DNA of 64,000 nt from UBA5070 sp035913415 (lineage in GTDB: Bacteria > Fibrobacterota > Fibrobacteria > UBA5070), in assembly GCA_035913415.1 (NCBI GenBank), contig JAMIIV010000159.1, positions 1 to 64,000 on the forward strand, written 5' to 3'. The notes under the pieces are model-generated. The model ran no database searches, was not told the origin of the DNA, and saw only the letters and a program-made list of their open reading frames with translations. The position numbers were made by a program, and so were the translations under genes. Positions 6,923 to 16,303 of the stretch are shown here, one piece after another. The first letter of the stretch is position 1. Each line of letters begins with the position of its first letter.

Positions 6923-8116
6923 ATGCGACCGCGATCTCTTGAAGCTCTGATTCCAGAAGCAACGCGAGGATATCCTGCAGTGGCGCTGATGGGGCCTCGC
7001 CAGAGCGGGAAAACCACTCTGGCGCGAAGGCTGTGGCCAGGACACGCCTACGCGAGCCTGGAATCGCTCGATTTGCGCGAGCGCGCCACCTCCGACCCAC
7101 GCGGATTCCTGCGCGACCTGGGCGACCGCGTGCTCCTGGACGAAGTGCAACGCTGCCCAGGGCTCTTCTCATACCTCCAGGAATGGCTGGACGAAGAGGG
7201 GCACCACGCCGTCCTCACTGGTAGCCAGCAATTCCACCTCTCCCAGGCGATCGGGCAGAGTCTCGCCGGGCGTGTCGCCCATTTCGAGCTGTACCCGTTC
7301 ACCTGGGCCGAGCTCTCCGGACGCCCGGACACCCCGCTGGCCGCCGCCCTGGAGGGCAACTTCCACGGATCCGCTCCCGAGCGCACCACGGAATCGATCC
7401 TCCACGCAGGAGGGTATCCCCGCATCCACGACCGAGGGCTGAACCCCCACCGGTGGCTGGACGACTACCTGCGCACCTATGTGGAACGGGATCTGCGCGA
7501 ACTGTCGCAGGTCGCCGACCTTGCGGCCTTCGTCCTGATGGTGCGCCTGCTGGCAGGACAGGCGGGAAGCCTGCTGAACACCGCGACCCTCGCCACCCAG
7601 GTGGGAGTATCGCTGCCCACCATCCGGCGCTGGATCGGCCTGCTGGAGACGTCCGGGATCATCTTCCTGTTGCAGCCCCATCACGCCAACTACGGAAAGC
7701 GCCTTCTCAAGACCCCCAAGCCCTATTTCGTCGATTCCGGGCTGCACTGCCTGCTGCTGGGGATCCGCACTCCGGAACAGATCCTGTCACATCCGTTGCG
7801 GGGACACATCTTCGAGAACTACCTGGTCTCCGAGCTGTGGAAGGGCTTCCACCACCGCGGACACCGCCCGGCGCTGTGGTTCTGGCGCGACAGCCACGGA
7901 CTGGAAGTCGACATCCTGATCGAAGACGGAAACCGCCTGGTGCCGCTGGAGATCAAATCGTCGGCCACCTGGAAACCCGACCTCGAAACGGGGATCCGCA
8001 AGTGGCTGGCGCTGTCGGGGCAGAGCGACGTTCGCGGCTTCGTGCTCTACGACGGCGACCGCACGCACGGCACTTCCGGCCCCGTGACCACGGTGCCCTG
8101 GTGGCGCTTCGTGTAG
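6923..8116 (+). CDS. AAA_14/DUF4143 ATP-binding protein
   Basis: This is a 397-residue member of the widespread ATPase family that joins an AAA_14 domain to a C-terminal DUF4143 domain. Walker A is GPRQSGKTTLARRL (about residues 24-37), Walker B is VLLDEVQRCP, and LTGSQ is a sensor-like motif. In the C-terminal part, RTYVERDLREL is typical of DUF4143, and LEVDILIED plus VPLEIKSS resemble a PD-(D/E)XK-like core. The family's role is unsettled; members are patchily distributed and often look mobile. It has its own AT-rich promoter. It converges with the aspartase gene, with only 2 bases between the stop codons. Confidence 0.88.
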   Translation: MRPRSLEALIPEATRGYPAVALMGPRQSGKTTLARRLWPGHAYASLESLDLRERATSDPRGFLRDLGDRVLLDEVQRCPGLFSYLQEWLDEEGHHAVLTGSQQFHLSQAIGQSLAGRVAHFELYPFTWAELSGRPDTPLAAALEGNFHGSAPERTTESILHAGGYPRIHDRGLNPHRWLDDYLRTYVERDLRELSQVADLAAFVLMVRLLAGQAGSLLNTATLATQVGVSLPTIRRWIGLLETSGIIFLLQPHHANYGKRLLKTPKPYFVDSGLHCLLLGIRTPEQILSHPLRGHIFENYLVSELWKGFHHRGHRPALWFWRDSHGLEVDILIEDGNRLVPLEIKSSATWKPDLETGIRKWLALSGQSDVRGFVLYDGDRTHGTSGPVTTVPWWRFV

Positions 8117-8118
8117 CG

Positions 8119-9561
8119 TCAGCTCTCGCGGCGCGAATCCGGCGGCATCTGCGGATGCACCAGCGTCGCAGGCGCGAGGATCCGGTCCAGTTGTTCGGCC
8201 GTGAGGATGCCGCGTTCCAGCACCAGCTCGCGCACCGAGCGACCCGTGCCCCAGGCCTCGGCGGCGATGGCGCTGGCCTCGGAATAGCCGATCCACGGAT
8301 TGAGCGCGGTGGCCACGCCCGCCGACGATTCCACCTGCGCGCGCAGGCGTTCGCGGTCGGCGACGATGCCCACCACGCAGCGATCGCGCAGCACGCGGCA
8401 GCCGGCGGCCAGGTACGACAGGCTCTGGAACAAGCTGCGGGCGATGATGGGCTCGAAGGCGTTGAGCTGCAACTGTCCACCCTCGGCGGCAAACGTCACC
8501 GTGACGTCGTTGCCGATCACCACGAAGGCGATCTGGTTGACCACCTCGGGGATCACCGGATTCACCTTGCCCGGCATGATGCTGGACCCTGCCGCCATGG
8601 GCGGCAGGCGGATCTCGCCCAGGCCCGCTCGTGGGCCGCTGGACAACAGGCGCAGGTCGTTGCAGATCTTGGAGAGCTTGGTGGCCACCCGCTTGAGCAC
8701 CCCCGACATCTGCACGTAGGCCCCGGCGTCCTGGGTGGCTTCCACCAGATCCGGCGCCACCTCGAGCTGGATCTCTGCGATCTCGGACAATTTTCGGCAC
8801 ACCAGCGCGGCGTAGTCGGGGTGGGCGTTGATGCCCGTGCCGATGGCGGTGGCACCCATGTTGATCTCGCGCACCAGGTCCTGCGTCTCGGCCAAGCGGC
8901 GGTTGTCCTCGTCGAGGGTGGTGGCCCAGGCGTGGAACTCCTGCCCCAGCGTCATGGGCACGGCGTCCTGCAACTGGGTGCGTCCCATCTTCAGGACGTC
9001 GTCGAACTCGGTGGCCTTGGCCGCGAAGGCGCGGCGCAGGGCTTCCAGCTCCACACGCAGGGTGCCCACCATGCGGTGCAGGGCCAGCCGAAGCGCGGTG
9101 GGATACGCGTCGTTGGTGCTCTGGCTGAGATTCACGTGATCCAGCGGGTGCAGGCGCGCGTAGTCGCCATACGAGGCTCCCAGCAGTTCCAAGGCCCGGT
9201 TGCACACCACCTCGTTGGCGTTCATGTTCGTGCTGGTGCCGGCTCCGCCCTGGATCACATCGACCACGAACTGGTCGTGCCACTCCCCGCCGCGGATCTC
9301 GCGGCAGGCCTGGGTGATCGCCTCGCACCGTTCGTCGTCCAACAGACCCAGCTCGCGGTTGGCCTCGGCGGCCGCTTGTTTGACCATGGCCAGCGCCGCG
9401 ACGAAGTCGGGGTACTGCGCGATGGTCACACCCGAGATGGGGAAATTCTCCAACGCCCGCAGGGTGTGGATGCCCCACATCGCGTGGGCGGGAACGTCGC
9501 GTTCCCCCAGGAGATCGTGTTCACGGCGGTGGGTGCGGTCGCGGGCGTCCATGAGGCTCAC
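8119..9561 (-). CDS. aspA: Aspartate ammonia-lyase (aspartase/fumarase superfamily)
   Basis: This enzyme reversibly deaminates L-aspartate to fumarate and ammonia in the cytoplasm. The protein is 480 residues, the usual length, with the superfamily signature GSSIMPGKVNPV carrying the catalytic serine loop. Also present are GGAGTSTNMNANEV, HVNLSQSTND and GRTQLQDAVPMTLGQEF. The GGAGTSTNMN segment and the overall match favour aspartase over class II fumarase, although fumarase cannot be fully excluded. A GTG at 9561 gives a 4-base overlap with the upstream lipoprotein gene. An ATG three codons later (9552) is the alternative start. Confidence 0.88.
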   Translation of the reverse strand: MSLMDARDRTHRREHDLLGERDVPAHAMWGIHTLRALENFPISGVTIAQYPDFVAALAMVKQAAAEANRELGLLDDERCEAITQACREIRGGEWHDQFVVDVIQGGAGTSTNMNANEVVCNRALELLGASYGDYARLHPLDHVNLSQSTNDAYPTALRLALHRMVGTLRVELEALRRAFAAKATEFDDVLKMGRTQLQDAVPMTLGQEFHAWATTLDEDNRRLAETQDLVREINMGATAIGTGINAHPDYAALVCRKLSEIAEIQLEVAPDLVEATQDAGAYVQMSGVLKRVATKLSKICNDLRLLSSGPRAGLGEIRLPPMAAGSSIMPGKVNPVIPEVVNQIAFVVIGNDVTVTFAAEGGQLQLNAFEPIIARSLFQSLSYLAAGCRVLRDRCVVGIVADRERLRAQVESSAGVATALNPWIGYSEASAIAAEAWGTGRSVRELVLERGILTAEQLDRILAPATLVHPQMPPDSRRES

Positions 9562-11564
9562 CGGGGCAGCGCAACGCGCAGGCCGGGGCCAGACTGGGTG
9601 CGGTCGAAGGCCTGGAAATATCCGGGAACCAGCGTCGAGGTGGCGATCGCCGGCGTGCTGAAGTCGCCACCCTTGACGATCCCGGTCGCCCCCGTCCCCC
9701 CGACGGGATCGGTGGCCTCCAGGGTGCGATCGATGCCCGAGAAATCATGCATCCATTCGGAGACATTTCCCGACATGTCGAAGAGCCCCAGTTCGTTTGC
9801 CATCTTGGTGGCCACGTCCTGCGCTCCGCCATCGGAGTTGCCGACGTACCACGCCACGGTGGCCGCATCGGCTCCCCCCGCGTAGAGAGTGCCGCGCGCC
9901 AAGGGGCCTCCACGGGCCGCGTATTCCCACTGCGCCTCGGTCGGAAGACGGTACCCATCGGCAGCCAGGTTGGCGCTCCAATCGATCTCCGAGTACACCG
10001 GCACCAAGCCGTCGCGGCGCGAAAGCGCGTTGCAGAACCAGGCCGCCCCCGCCCAGGTGAGACCGGTCACGGGCTTGTTCCAATCATTCGCCGAGGCGAA
10101 CCAGGTCTGGCCGTCGAAGTGGCGATCGTCGAATCCGGCCAACTGCGTGACTCCCAGGTAGAGCTCCGTGGGTTTCGCGCCCCCGATGCCCGTGGACGAA
10201 TCGGCGGTGAGGCGGTTCCGTTCGGCCTGCAGGCGGTCGACCAGTTGGGCCCAGGTCACTTCGGTAGTTGCCATCGCGTACGGCTGCGTGAGGTGCACCG
10301 TGCGCAAGAGCGCGTTCTCGGCGCCCGGAACCCCGTAACCCATGGTGAAGCTCCCCGGGGCCACATCCACCAGATCCAGGGCGCGGCCCACGATCACGAC
10401 CAGACTGTCCCGGGCACTGTTGCCATCCTGGTCCATCGTCGAAACACGGCAGGTGACGGGTCCGATCCCCGCCAGCACCCAGCGATGGCGCCCCGCCGTC
10501 GACAGCACGGGCGGCTCGCTACCACACGACCAACTGTAGCCCATGATGCCCGGATTGATGCCCAGCGAATCGCTCCCCGCGGCCGCCAGGCTCACGGTGT
10601 CGCCCGCCAATCCCCGCTGGTCGGATCCGGCTTCCACAACAGGCAGAGCGTTGCGCGCCGAGAAGACTCCGGCCTGCAGGGACGTGGTATCGCGCGCCGC
10701 CAGTGCGAGGGTCCGGGCTCCGATGACGATTCCCTGGGCATCACGCGCCTGCACCTGCACCGTGGTCGCCTCGGGAAGCACCAGGAGGGGTCCGGAGAAG
10801 ATGCCGGTGACACCGTTCCACTCTGCCTGGGTCAGAAGGGGCGACTGCCCGGGGCGCTCCACCACCAGGTAGACCGAGCGCACGGCGGAAGAATCGCGCA
10901 AGCTCCCCGTCACGGTGCGGTAGACCAGCTTGGGGCGCAGGGCCATGGCCACTCCGGTCTTGACTTCGCGCCGTCCCAGCGCCACCCCCGTCAGGATGGT
11001 GTCGCTGAACCCGGCATGCTGGAATTGGAGAGTCCATAGCCCCGCGGGCAACCCCGTCAGCCTGAAGGCTCCCGAGGCGTCGGAGCTCGTCAAGGCGCCT
11101 TGGCCCACGGCCAGCACGGACACACCTGCCAGAGGGACACCGAGACTGTCGGTCACCACGCCGGAGAGGGAACCCGTGGTGTCGGAGGTGTCGGGCAGGG
11201 CCCGCATCACCAGGTCCACGCCAACACGATCTTCGTCGATGGCCAACACGATGCCGCTCAGAGCCGTGTCGCGCCAACCGGCGCGCGTGAAACGGACCGT
11301 CCAGGTGCGGCCGGGAACGTCGGGGATGGTGTAACGGCCCAGGTTGTCCGTGTTGGTGGCGAAGCCACCGCTGTCGAGGGTGACGGCCACGCCGGAAACA
11401 CCGGCCCCCAGGGTGTCCCGCACGGTGCCGGAGATGCTGCCCTTGAGCTGCAGCTCCTGGATGACGCCGGGATCGGTGGGGGAGGGGGTGTCGTCGGAGA
11501 AACAACCCACGAGGGAAGCCAGGCCCACGAGAGCCGACGCAGACAGAATTTGTCGAATCTTCAT
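9558..11564 (-). CDS. FGE/SUMF1-domain lipoprotein with carboxypeptidase-regulatory-like repeats
   Basis: This is a 668-residue lipoprotein. The signal MKIRQILSASALVGLASLVGC has its lipobox at Cys21. Two carboxypeptidase-regulatory-like beta modules follow (about 40-115 and 120-200, each beginning GSISGTVRD or GSLSGVVTD). Next is an Ig/PKD-like region (about 290-380). The C-terminal formylglycine-generating-enzyme-like domain (about 390-668) has PGSFTMGYG, ATTEVTWAQ, RLPTEAQWEYAARGG, LFDMSGNVSEWMHDF and GPGLRVALPR. The copper-binding cysteines of true FGE are not evident, so enzyme activity is doubtful and a structural or binding role is possible. It lies 8 bases after the FlgO-like gene and is coupled to aspA, so the three form one transcription unit. 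Confidence 0.85.
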   Translation of the reverse strand: MKIRQILSASALVGLASLVGCFSDDTPSPTDPGVIQELQLKGSISGTVRDTLGAGVSGVAVTLDSGGFATNTDNLGRYTIPDVPGRTWTVRFTRAGWRDTALSGIVLAIDEDRVGVDLVMRALPDTSDTTGSLSGVVTDSLGVPLAGVSVLAVGQGALTSSDASGAFRLTGLPAGLWTLQFQHAGFSDTILTGVALGRREVKTGVAMALRPKLVYRTVTGSLRDSSAVRSVYLVVERPGQSPLLTQAEWNGVTGIFSGPLLVLPEATTVQVQARDAQGIVIGARTLALAARDTTSLQAGVFSARNALPVVEAGSDQRGLAGDTVSLAAAGSDSLGINPGIMGYSWSCGSEPPVLSTAGRHRWVLAGIGPVTCRVSTMDQDGNSARDSLVVIVGRALDLVDVAPGSFTMGYGVPGAENALLRTVHLTQPYAMATTEVTWAQLVDRLQAERNRLTADSSTGIGGAKPTELYLGVTQLAGFDDRHFDGQTWFASANDWNKPVTGLTWAGAAWFCNALSRRDGLVPVYSEIDWSANLAADGYRLPTEAQWEYAARGGPLARGTLYAGGADAATVAWYVGNSDGGAQDVATKMANELGLFDMSGNVSEWMHDFSGIDRTLEATDPVGGTGATGIVKGGDFSTPAIATSTLVPGYFQAFDRTQSGPGLRVALPR

Positions 11565-11572
11565 GGAGGTCC

Positions 11573-12535
11573 TCACCAGGCCAGGGCGGCGCGCACGGAA
11601 CCGTCGGCCGGATTTCCCGAGAAGTAGAGGTCGAAAGCGCGTTTCTGCTTGGCACCGCACCACCAGGCGTCGGCGAGATTGAGAACGTACACGCCCGCCA
11701 TCAGGCCGATGCCGATCTGGCCGTTGCGGATGGCGTCGTCGCGGTCGGTCTTGAAGCCTGCGGCCTGGGTTTCCACCCAGGCATTGTAGCCTTCCTGGAA
11801 ACCCGGCTGTCCGAGGGTCAAACCGGATTCGCCCGTGTACTGCGCCTGCAGCTCGGCTTTCCCCGCCACGGAGACGCTCTTGTTGCGGAAGGCGACCAGG
11901 TCGTCGTCGTGGCCCGAAGCCTGGGCAAACGACCACCCCATGAAGGCTGTGCTGCCCAGGAACGAGACCAGGGCCACACTGCCGCGCACGGGGTGGTTGG
12001 TGTAGAACTGGCCCCAGCCCGGCAAGACGGCACTGCGGAACACCGCGGCGCTGGTCTGCCCCTGCTCGCCCAGGAGCGTCTTGTCGAGGCCTTCGTACTC
12101 GGAGGCCTGGGCGGTCACGGAACCGGCCTCCAGAACCTTGCCCGATTCCACGTCCAGCAGTCGCAGGTTGATGCGCCGACTGCCCATCAGGTTGCCCACC
12201 GAACCCACCACCAGGTAGCGGGCCGACAACAGCTTGCCCGCCTGCGCGGCGGCGCTGTCGGTGGTCGCCCCCGAAAGCGCCAGGGCCTGTTCCCCCATGA
12301 CCTTGCGGAACTCGGCACGCTCCACCACGGTGGCACGGCCCGAGGCCTGCAGCGACGCCACCAGGTATTCGGAGACCGCCACACCTTGGGCGCCTTCCAG
12401 CGGCAGGACCGCCACGGCGGGACGGCCATCGGGAAGGGCCCGCACCATGCGGTCGGCCAACTGGTCCAGATCCTGGCGAGGAGTAGCGAAGACCGAAGCA
12501 GCGGCGAAAACGATGGCAGGGAGGACGAATTTCAT
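11573..12535 (-). CDS. FlgO/CsgG-like exported protein with C-terminal DUF5683-like region
   Basis: This is a 320-residue protein with a signal peptide (MKFVLPAIVFAAASVFA). Residues about 25-135 have the CsgG/FlgO fold pattern: PAVAVLPLEG, SEYLVASLQASGRATVVERAEFRKVM, ARYLVVGSVG and INLRLLDVESGKVL. The second half has LPGWGQFYTNHPVRG, a phrase typical of DUF5683 membrane proteins, plus hydrophobic segments. Together these suggest an envelope protein that assembles or reports on surface structures. It is the first gene of the unit with the FGE-like lipoprotein (8-base gap). I chose the ATG at 12535 because the signal peptide begins there. Confidence 0.75.
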   Translation of the reverse strand: MKFVLPAIVFAAASVFATPRQDLDQLADRMVRALPDGRPAVAVLPLEGAQGVAVSEYLVASLQASGRATVVERAEFRKVMGEQALALSGATTDSAAAQAGKLLSARYLVVGSVGNLMGSRRINLRLLDVESGKVLEAGSVTAQASEYEGLDKTLLGEQGQTSAAVFRSAVLPGWGQFYTNHPVRGSVALVSFLGSTAFMGWSFAQASGHDDDLVAFRNKSVSVAGKAELQAQYTGESGLTLGQPGFQEGYNAWVETQAAGFKTDRDDAIRNGQIGIGLMAGVYVLNLADAWWCGAKQKRAFDLYFSGNPADGSVRAALAW

Positions 12536-12905
12536 GGTGGTCAGGCTCCAGGAAGACGGCGACATCGATGCGGAAACCCGATTTACCCCCAAACAGTGAT
12601 TCATCTTTTGGAGAAAGGAGTTCGCTGGGAACCAGACCACTCCTCAAGCCAGCCGATGCCTCGTGGCGGCACAATCTCGGGATTTCCACGCTCCCAGAAA
12701 ATGCATCCCGAGCTTCCTCCGCGCCGAATCCCCCCTGCGATTTCCCATTGGGAATGTGCGGGACCGACACTCCCACCACGGATGTGATGGCTGCAACAGC
12801 GAACGGGCCTACGGAGTGATCTCCGATCGCCCAATGCCGTTTCTCCAAACTCCGGGAACCTCCTTGCCGGACCGCCCGAAGAATCTCCGGCATCGAGGCG
12901 CCCAT
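12536..12905. other. Noncoding spacer upstream of the FlgO-like gene
   Basis: About 370 bases separate the FlgO-like gene from the terminator of the glycoside hydrolase gene. Frames here have no recognisable protein features. The region must hold the promoter of the FlgO-FGE-aspA unit, but I see no convincing -35/-10 pair. Confidence 0.4.
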
Positions 12906-12942
12906 GAAAAAGGGCGGACCCCACCAAGGAGATCCGCCCTTC
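12906..12942 (-). terminator. Rho-independent terminator of the glycoside hydrolase gene
   Basis: Read on the minus strand, the stem AAGGGCGGA ... TCCGCCCTT (9 base pairs, 14-base loop) is followed by a run of T. It lies about 55 bases past the stop of the glycoside hydrolase gene. Confidence 0.75.
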
Positions 12943-12997
12943 CGTTCCCGTCACCACCAAGCTCCGGATCGTCGCCGACCCGGAGCCGCTGGGCGGA

Positions 12998-15625
12998 TCA
13001 GCGCAGCTTCACCGTCACGATCGAGGCCTTGGGCACCAGCAGGGTCTGGCCATCGGCCAGGGTCTGCGTCTTGACCACGGGTCCCGTCGAAGGCCAGGTG
13101 GCTCCGGTGGGATCGGTGGTCTTCAGGCCGCCCGAGGTCTCGGCGGTCAGGATCTCCACCACGGCCTCGCCCTTCAGTCCCGGCACCTTCAGCGTGGTGC
13201 GGAAGTCGGTCTCGAAGCTCTTGTTCACGAACACCAGGCTGATGCCGCCGTCGGCGCGCCGCGACATCCAGGACGACAGCTCGTCGCGGTCGTCCTTGGC
13301 CGTAAGCAAGGTTCCCTGGAGGGCTCCCGCCATCTGGCGCATGGCCCAGTACGACGGACGCTTCACGTGCGCGCTCTGGGGGTCGGCGCCGGTGGCCAGC
13401 GCACCGTAGTCGCCCATGCGCTTGTCGCGGCCGTTGTAGATCGCCCACAGGTTGGCCTTCTGGAGGGGCGCCTGCGCCAGGTGGCCCAGGTAGTCGGCCA
13501 CGAACAATCCGTTGACATGGCTCAGGATCTGGGGACCCGGGTTGAAGTCCACCGAGTTCCATTCCGTCAGCCAGATCTCGTAGGGCTTGCCCTTCTTGCC
13601 GTACTGGTCCAACTGGTGGCGGACTTCGCGGATCACGACGTCGGATTCCGACGACACCGAAAGCAGGCCCTGGTCGTTCTCCGACCCGGCGCTCTGGGCG
13701 TAGTGGTGCACGTTCACGCCGTCGACCACGTCGGCCACGTCCTGGAACACCGTCGAGTTCCACTTGCCGCCCAGCATCCAGACCGCGGTGACGCGGATGG
13801 AGGGATCCACGGCCTTCATGGCCGTCACGAACGCCCGCACGGCCTTGGCGTAGGCCACGCCGCCGTCCTTGCCCCACTTCTCGTGGTACTTGTGCCAGTC
13901 GCCGTAGACCTCGTTGCCGATCTCCCAGTCCAGCACCTTCGGCCCGCCCTTGCGGGTCTGGTTCACGTACTTCACCCAGGCGGCGGCGCGCTCGGGGGAA
14001 CCGTCACCCACATTGGCGGTGAACATCGGGCGGCACGACACCTGGGCGCACCAGTCCAGGAACTCGTCGGTGTCGACATGGAAGTCCTTGGCCTTGAGGG
14101 TCTTTTCCCAGTCTTCCTCGTCGGAGCGCAAGCCACCCGGATACCGCACCGAACCCAGGTTCATCTCCTTGTGCGCAGCCAGGGCGGCGGGCTCGATCAG
14201 CTCGGGCGCCCAAAGCCCCACGTTGATGCCGTAGATGTCAGGAATTGTCTGCACCTTCTTCGCCAGGTCGCCCTGGAAGACCGCGGGCAGTTCGGCGGGG
14301 CCCTTGGGCTTGACGATCTCGCGCAGGTTCGTCAGCTCGATGCGGCCCAGATGCAGCGTTCCGGCCACTTCGCCACCGGGCTTGATCCCGATCTGGTACA
14401 CGCCGTCCAGGTCCAGGCGGTTGTTCTGCACGGCCTCGGGCGGCTGGTAGAAGGGGAACTTCGTGAGGTTGCGGAACGGCACCAGAACGCGGTTCCAGCC
14501 TTTGCCGGCTCCCACCTTGGTCAGCCACATCTCGTGGCCCTTGTCGTGCACCACGAAGTCCAGCGACTGGTAGGGTTTGTCGGTGTACAGCCAGAACGAG
14601 GCCGCGTAGTGTTTGGACCAGTCGACCGGCATTCCCGGGGCCGAGCCCGTCTGCAGGAAGGCGTCGTACCAGTCACCCGGCTTGAAGTCCACCTTGAGTG
14701 CCTGGCCCGAGAGCCCCGCCGGAGCCCCGGCCGGAAGCGGACCCACCGCGGCCTTGATCTCGGCCGACTTGCCCTGCTGGGTGCGCCACTGGTCACCCCA
14801 CTTCGTGAAGTCGGTCACCACCAGCTCCTTTTCCGGAGACTGGAAGGAATCCCAGTAGGCGTCGGGGTCGTAGAGCCCCTTGGCCGTCTTGGTGATCTGG
14901 ATCTGGTCCAGGTAGAACGTCACGGGCTTGTCCTTGGCCACCTTGTTCTCGTCGCGGCCGATCGAGAGGCGGAATTCCTGGATGCGGGCCCAGTCCACCT
15001 TCGCCGAGATCTCGCGGGACTTTCCAGCATCCCAATACACACCGTCGTCGATGAAGGCCTTCAGGGGGATGCGGCAGAGGGTCCACTCCCCTTCCTTGAG
15101 CACCACGTAGGTGTCGCCGATCACCTTGGTCTGGACCTTCTTTTCGTTGCCCTGATTGTCCAGGAGGCCCACCATGAACTTCTTCGCGCCGGGGCCGGCC
15201 TTGATCCAGAAGCTCAGGGTGCCGGTCTTGCGCACCGCCGTGAGGTCCATCGTGTTGGCCGTGCCCACGGAATACGTGACCCCCGACCAGTCGTTGTCGA
15301 TGTAGGCGGCCAGCACCGCGCTGTTGCCCGAGGTGGTGCTGGGCAGGATCTTCTGCGCCGTCTTCCCGCCGTACACGTACGGAAATCCGCCCGAAGGCAG
15401 GGCGTCAACGAAGAACGATCCCGCGATCTCGTCGTCCAACTTGAGCTTGTCCTTGGTGGGGGCGTCGGAGCTCTCGTCGAGATCCAGCCAGTCCTTCCCG
15501 AACACGTCCGCCAAGGCGTCCTTGTTCTTCTTCTTGGGGGCGTTCAGAGGCTTCAGGAATCCTCCCCAAGCCACCGATCCCATTGCGACCAGCCCTACGC
15601 CGATCTTCCATGCTGCGCGTTCCAT
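12998..15625 (-). CDS. Secreted clan GH-A glycoside hydrolase with N-terminal binding modules (arabinofuranosidase-like)
   Basis: This is an 875-residue exported enzyme. A signal peptide (about 1-24) is followed by two beta-sandwich regions. In the first (about 50-270), GEWTLCRIPLKAF and VTFYLDQIQI resemble carbohydrate-binding modules. The second (about 290-480) has LHLGRIELTNL. The catalytic domain (about 490-800) has DWEIGNEVYGDW with the probable acid/base Glu572, and IWLTEWNS with the probable nucleophile Glu688. NVHHY lies between them. This arrangement is that of clan GH-A, closest in my reading to GH51/GH39-type alpha-L-arabinofuranosidases or xylosidases. A C-terminal beta domain follows. 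The ATG at 15625 has a strong AGGAGGAG site. The substrate is probably plant polysaccharide (inference). Confidence 0.78.
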   Translation of the reverse strand: MERAAWKIGVGLVAMGSVAWGGFLKPLNAPKKKNKDALADVFGKDWLDLDESSDAPTKDKLKLDDEIAGSFFVDALPSGGFPYVYGGKTAQKILPSTTSGNSAVLAAYIDNDWSGVTYSVGTANTMDLTAVRKTGTLSFWIKAGPGAKKFMVGLLDNQGNEKKVQTKVIGDTYVVLKEGEWTLCRIPLKAFIDDGVYWDAGKSREISAKVDWARIQEFRLSIGRDENKVAKDKPVTFYLDQIQITKTAKGLYDPDAYWDSFQSPEKELVVTDFTKWGDQWRTQQGKSAEIKAAVGPLPAGAPAGLSGQALKVDFKPGDWYDAFLQTGSAPGMPVDWSKHYAASFWLYTDKPYQSLDFVVHDKGHEMWLTKVGAGKGWNRVLVPFRNLTKFPFYQPPEAVQNNRLDLDGVYQIGIKPGGEVAGTLHLGRIELTNLREIVKPKGPAELPAVFQGDLAKKVQTIPDIYGINVGLWAPELIEPAALAAHKEMNLGSVRYPGGLRSDEEDWEKTLKAKDFHVDTDEFLDWCAQVSCRPMFTANVGDGSPERAAAWVKYVNQTRKGGPKVLDWEIGNEVYGDWHKYHEKWGKDGGVAYAKAVRAFVTAMKAVDPSIRVTAVWMLGGKWNSTVFQDVADVVDGVNVHHYAQSAGSENDQGLLSVSSESDVVIREVRHQLDQYGKKGKPYEIWLTEWNSVDFNPGPQILSHVNGLFVADYLGHLAQAPLQKANLWAIYNGRDKRMGDYGALATGADPQSAHVKRPSYWAMRQMAGALQGTLLTAKDDRDELSSWMSRRADGGISLVFVNKSFETDFRTTLKVPGLKGEAVVEILTAETSGGLKTTDPTGATWPSTGPVVKTQTLADGQTLLVPKASIVTVKLR

Positions 15626-15894
15626 GGTGCTCCTCCTCGCGTTGCCGGGCCCGTCATCGAAGGCCCTGATCCGCCCCTCAAAAGTCGCTCTCCCCCTCTC
15701 TCCGTGCTTGCCGGAATGCCCCCCGAAGGCCCGCAAACCCGGCATTCCCGGGAAATGTGAAGGATCGATGGCTCTTTGCACGACCATCAAGCACTTTCAT
15801 CAAGCACTCCTGCAAGGGCGACAGGGGGCGCCTCCCCCCCTGGAAGGGTCGGGGCCGCTCGCCTCCAGGCTACCTTCCGGTCCGGCGCACCAGC
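15626..15894. other. Noncoding spacer with short tandem repeat
   Basis: This is the promoter side of the glycoside hydrolase gene, and no gene is seen. Near 15786-15810 an 11-base unit, CATCAAGCACT, occurs twice in tandem. The remainder is C-rich without clear signals. Confidence 0.4.
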
Positions 15895-16284
15895 CTAGAA
15901 GGGATCCGGTTTGGTCACATCCCGGGAGGAGTCCTCGTCCGCCGCATTCGCGCGCATGATCTGCTCCAGGAATTCCGGGTCCAGGTTCACTCCCTGGAAC
16001 GGACGGTTGGAAGCCGCCGCCTCCAGGAGGCTCTGGTACCGATTCTCCCCGATCCGATCGGTCACGCAGGCCGACGAATCACGCAAGGCCGACACGTCGT
16101 TGGCGTCCCAGGCTCCATCGCGTGGCCACAATCGGTGCACGTCGCGGGTTTCCACGAATCGCGTCGAATCGAGGCACTCCGAAAGGTCGTTCTCGGACAT
16201 CTGCACGAGGTAGAGGGGCGAGTAGCGACAATCGGAGCAGGACGGGACCAGGGAGAACACGAAGGCCAGCAGGTGGGGGAGCAT
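15895..16284 (-). CDS. Small exported (possibly lipo-) protein, unknown
   Basis: This is a 129-residue protein of unknown function. The N-terminus MLPHLLAFVFSLVPSC looks like a short signal peptide, possibly with a lipobox at Cys16, followed by another Cys. The mature part is acidic and Asp/Arg-rich, with no motif I know. It starts 19 bases after the stop of the membrane-protein gene upstream, so the two are probably cotranscribed. Confidence 0.5.
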   Translation of the reverse strand: MLPHLLAFVFSLVPSCSDCRYSPLYLVQMSENDLSECLDSTRFVETRDVHRLWPRDGAWDANDVSALRDSSACVTDRIGENRYQSLLEAAASNRPFQGVNLDPEFLEQIMRANAADEDSSRDVTKPDPF

Positions 16285-16303
16285 CGGCGATACCTCGTTG
16301 GGG

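Noticed and set aside
8119..9561. Class II fumarase instead of aspartase
   Set aside because: The superfamily signature does not separate them, but GGAGTSTNMN and the general match favour aspartase. I left fumarase only as an alternative.
7453..9885. Long plus-strand frame across the ATPase and aspartase genes
   Set aside because: It crosses two well-supported genes in wrong frames and contains no recognisable domain.
13367..15760. Very long open frame opposite the clan-A glycoside hydrolase gene
   Set aside because: It is a GC-rich antisense shadow. The minus-strand frame has a signal peptide, catalytic motifs and a Shine-Dalgarno site, while this frame has His/Val/Gly/Arg-rich composition with no domain pattern.
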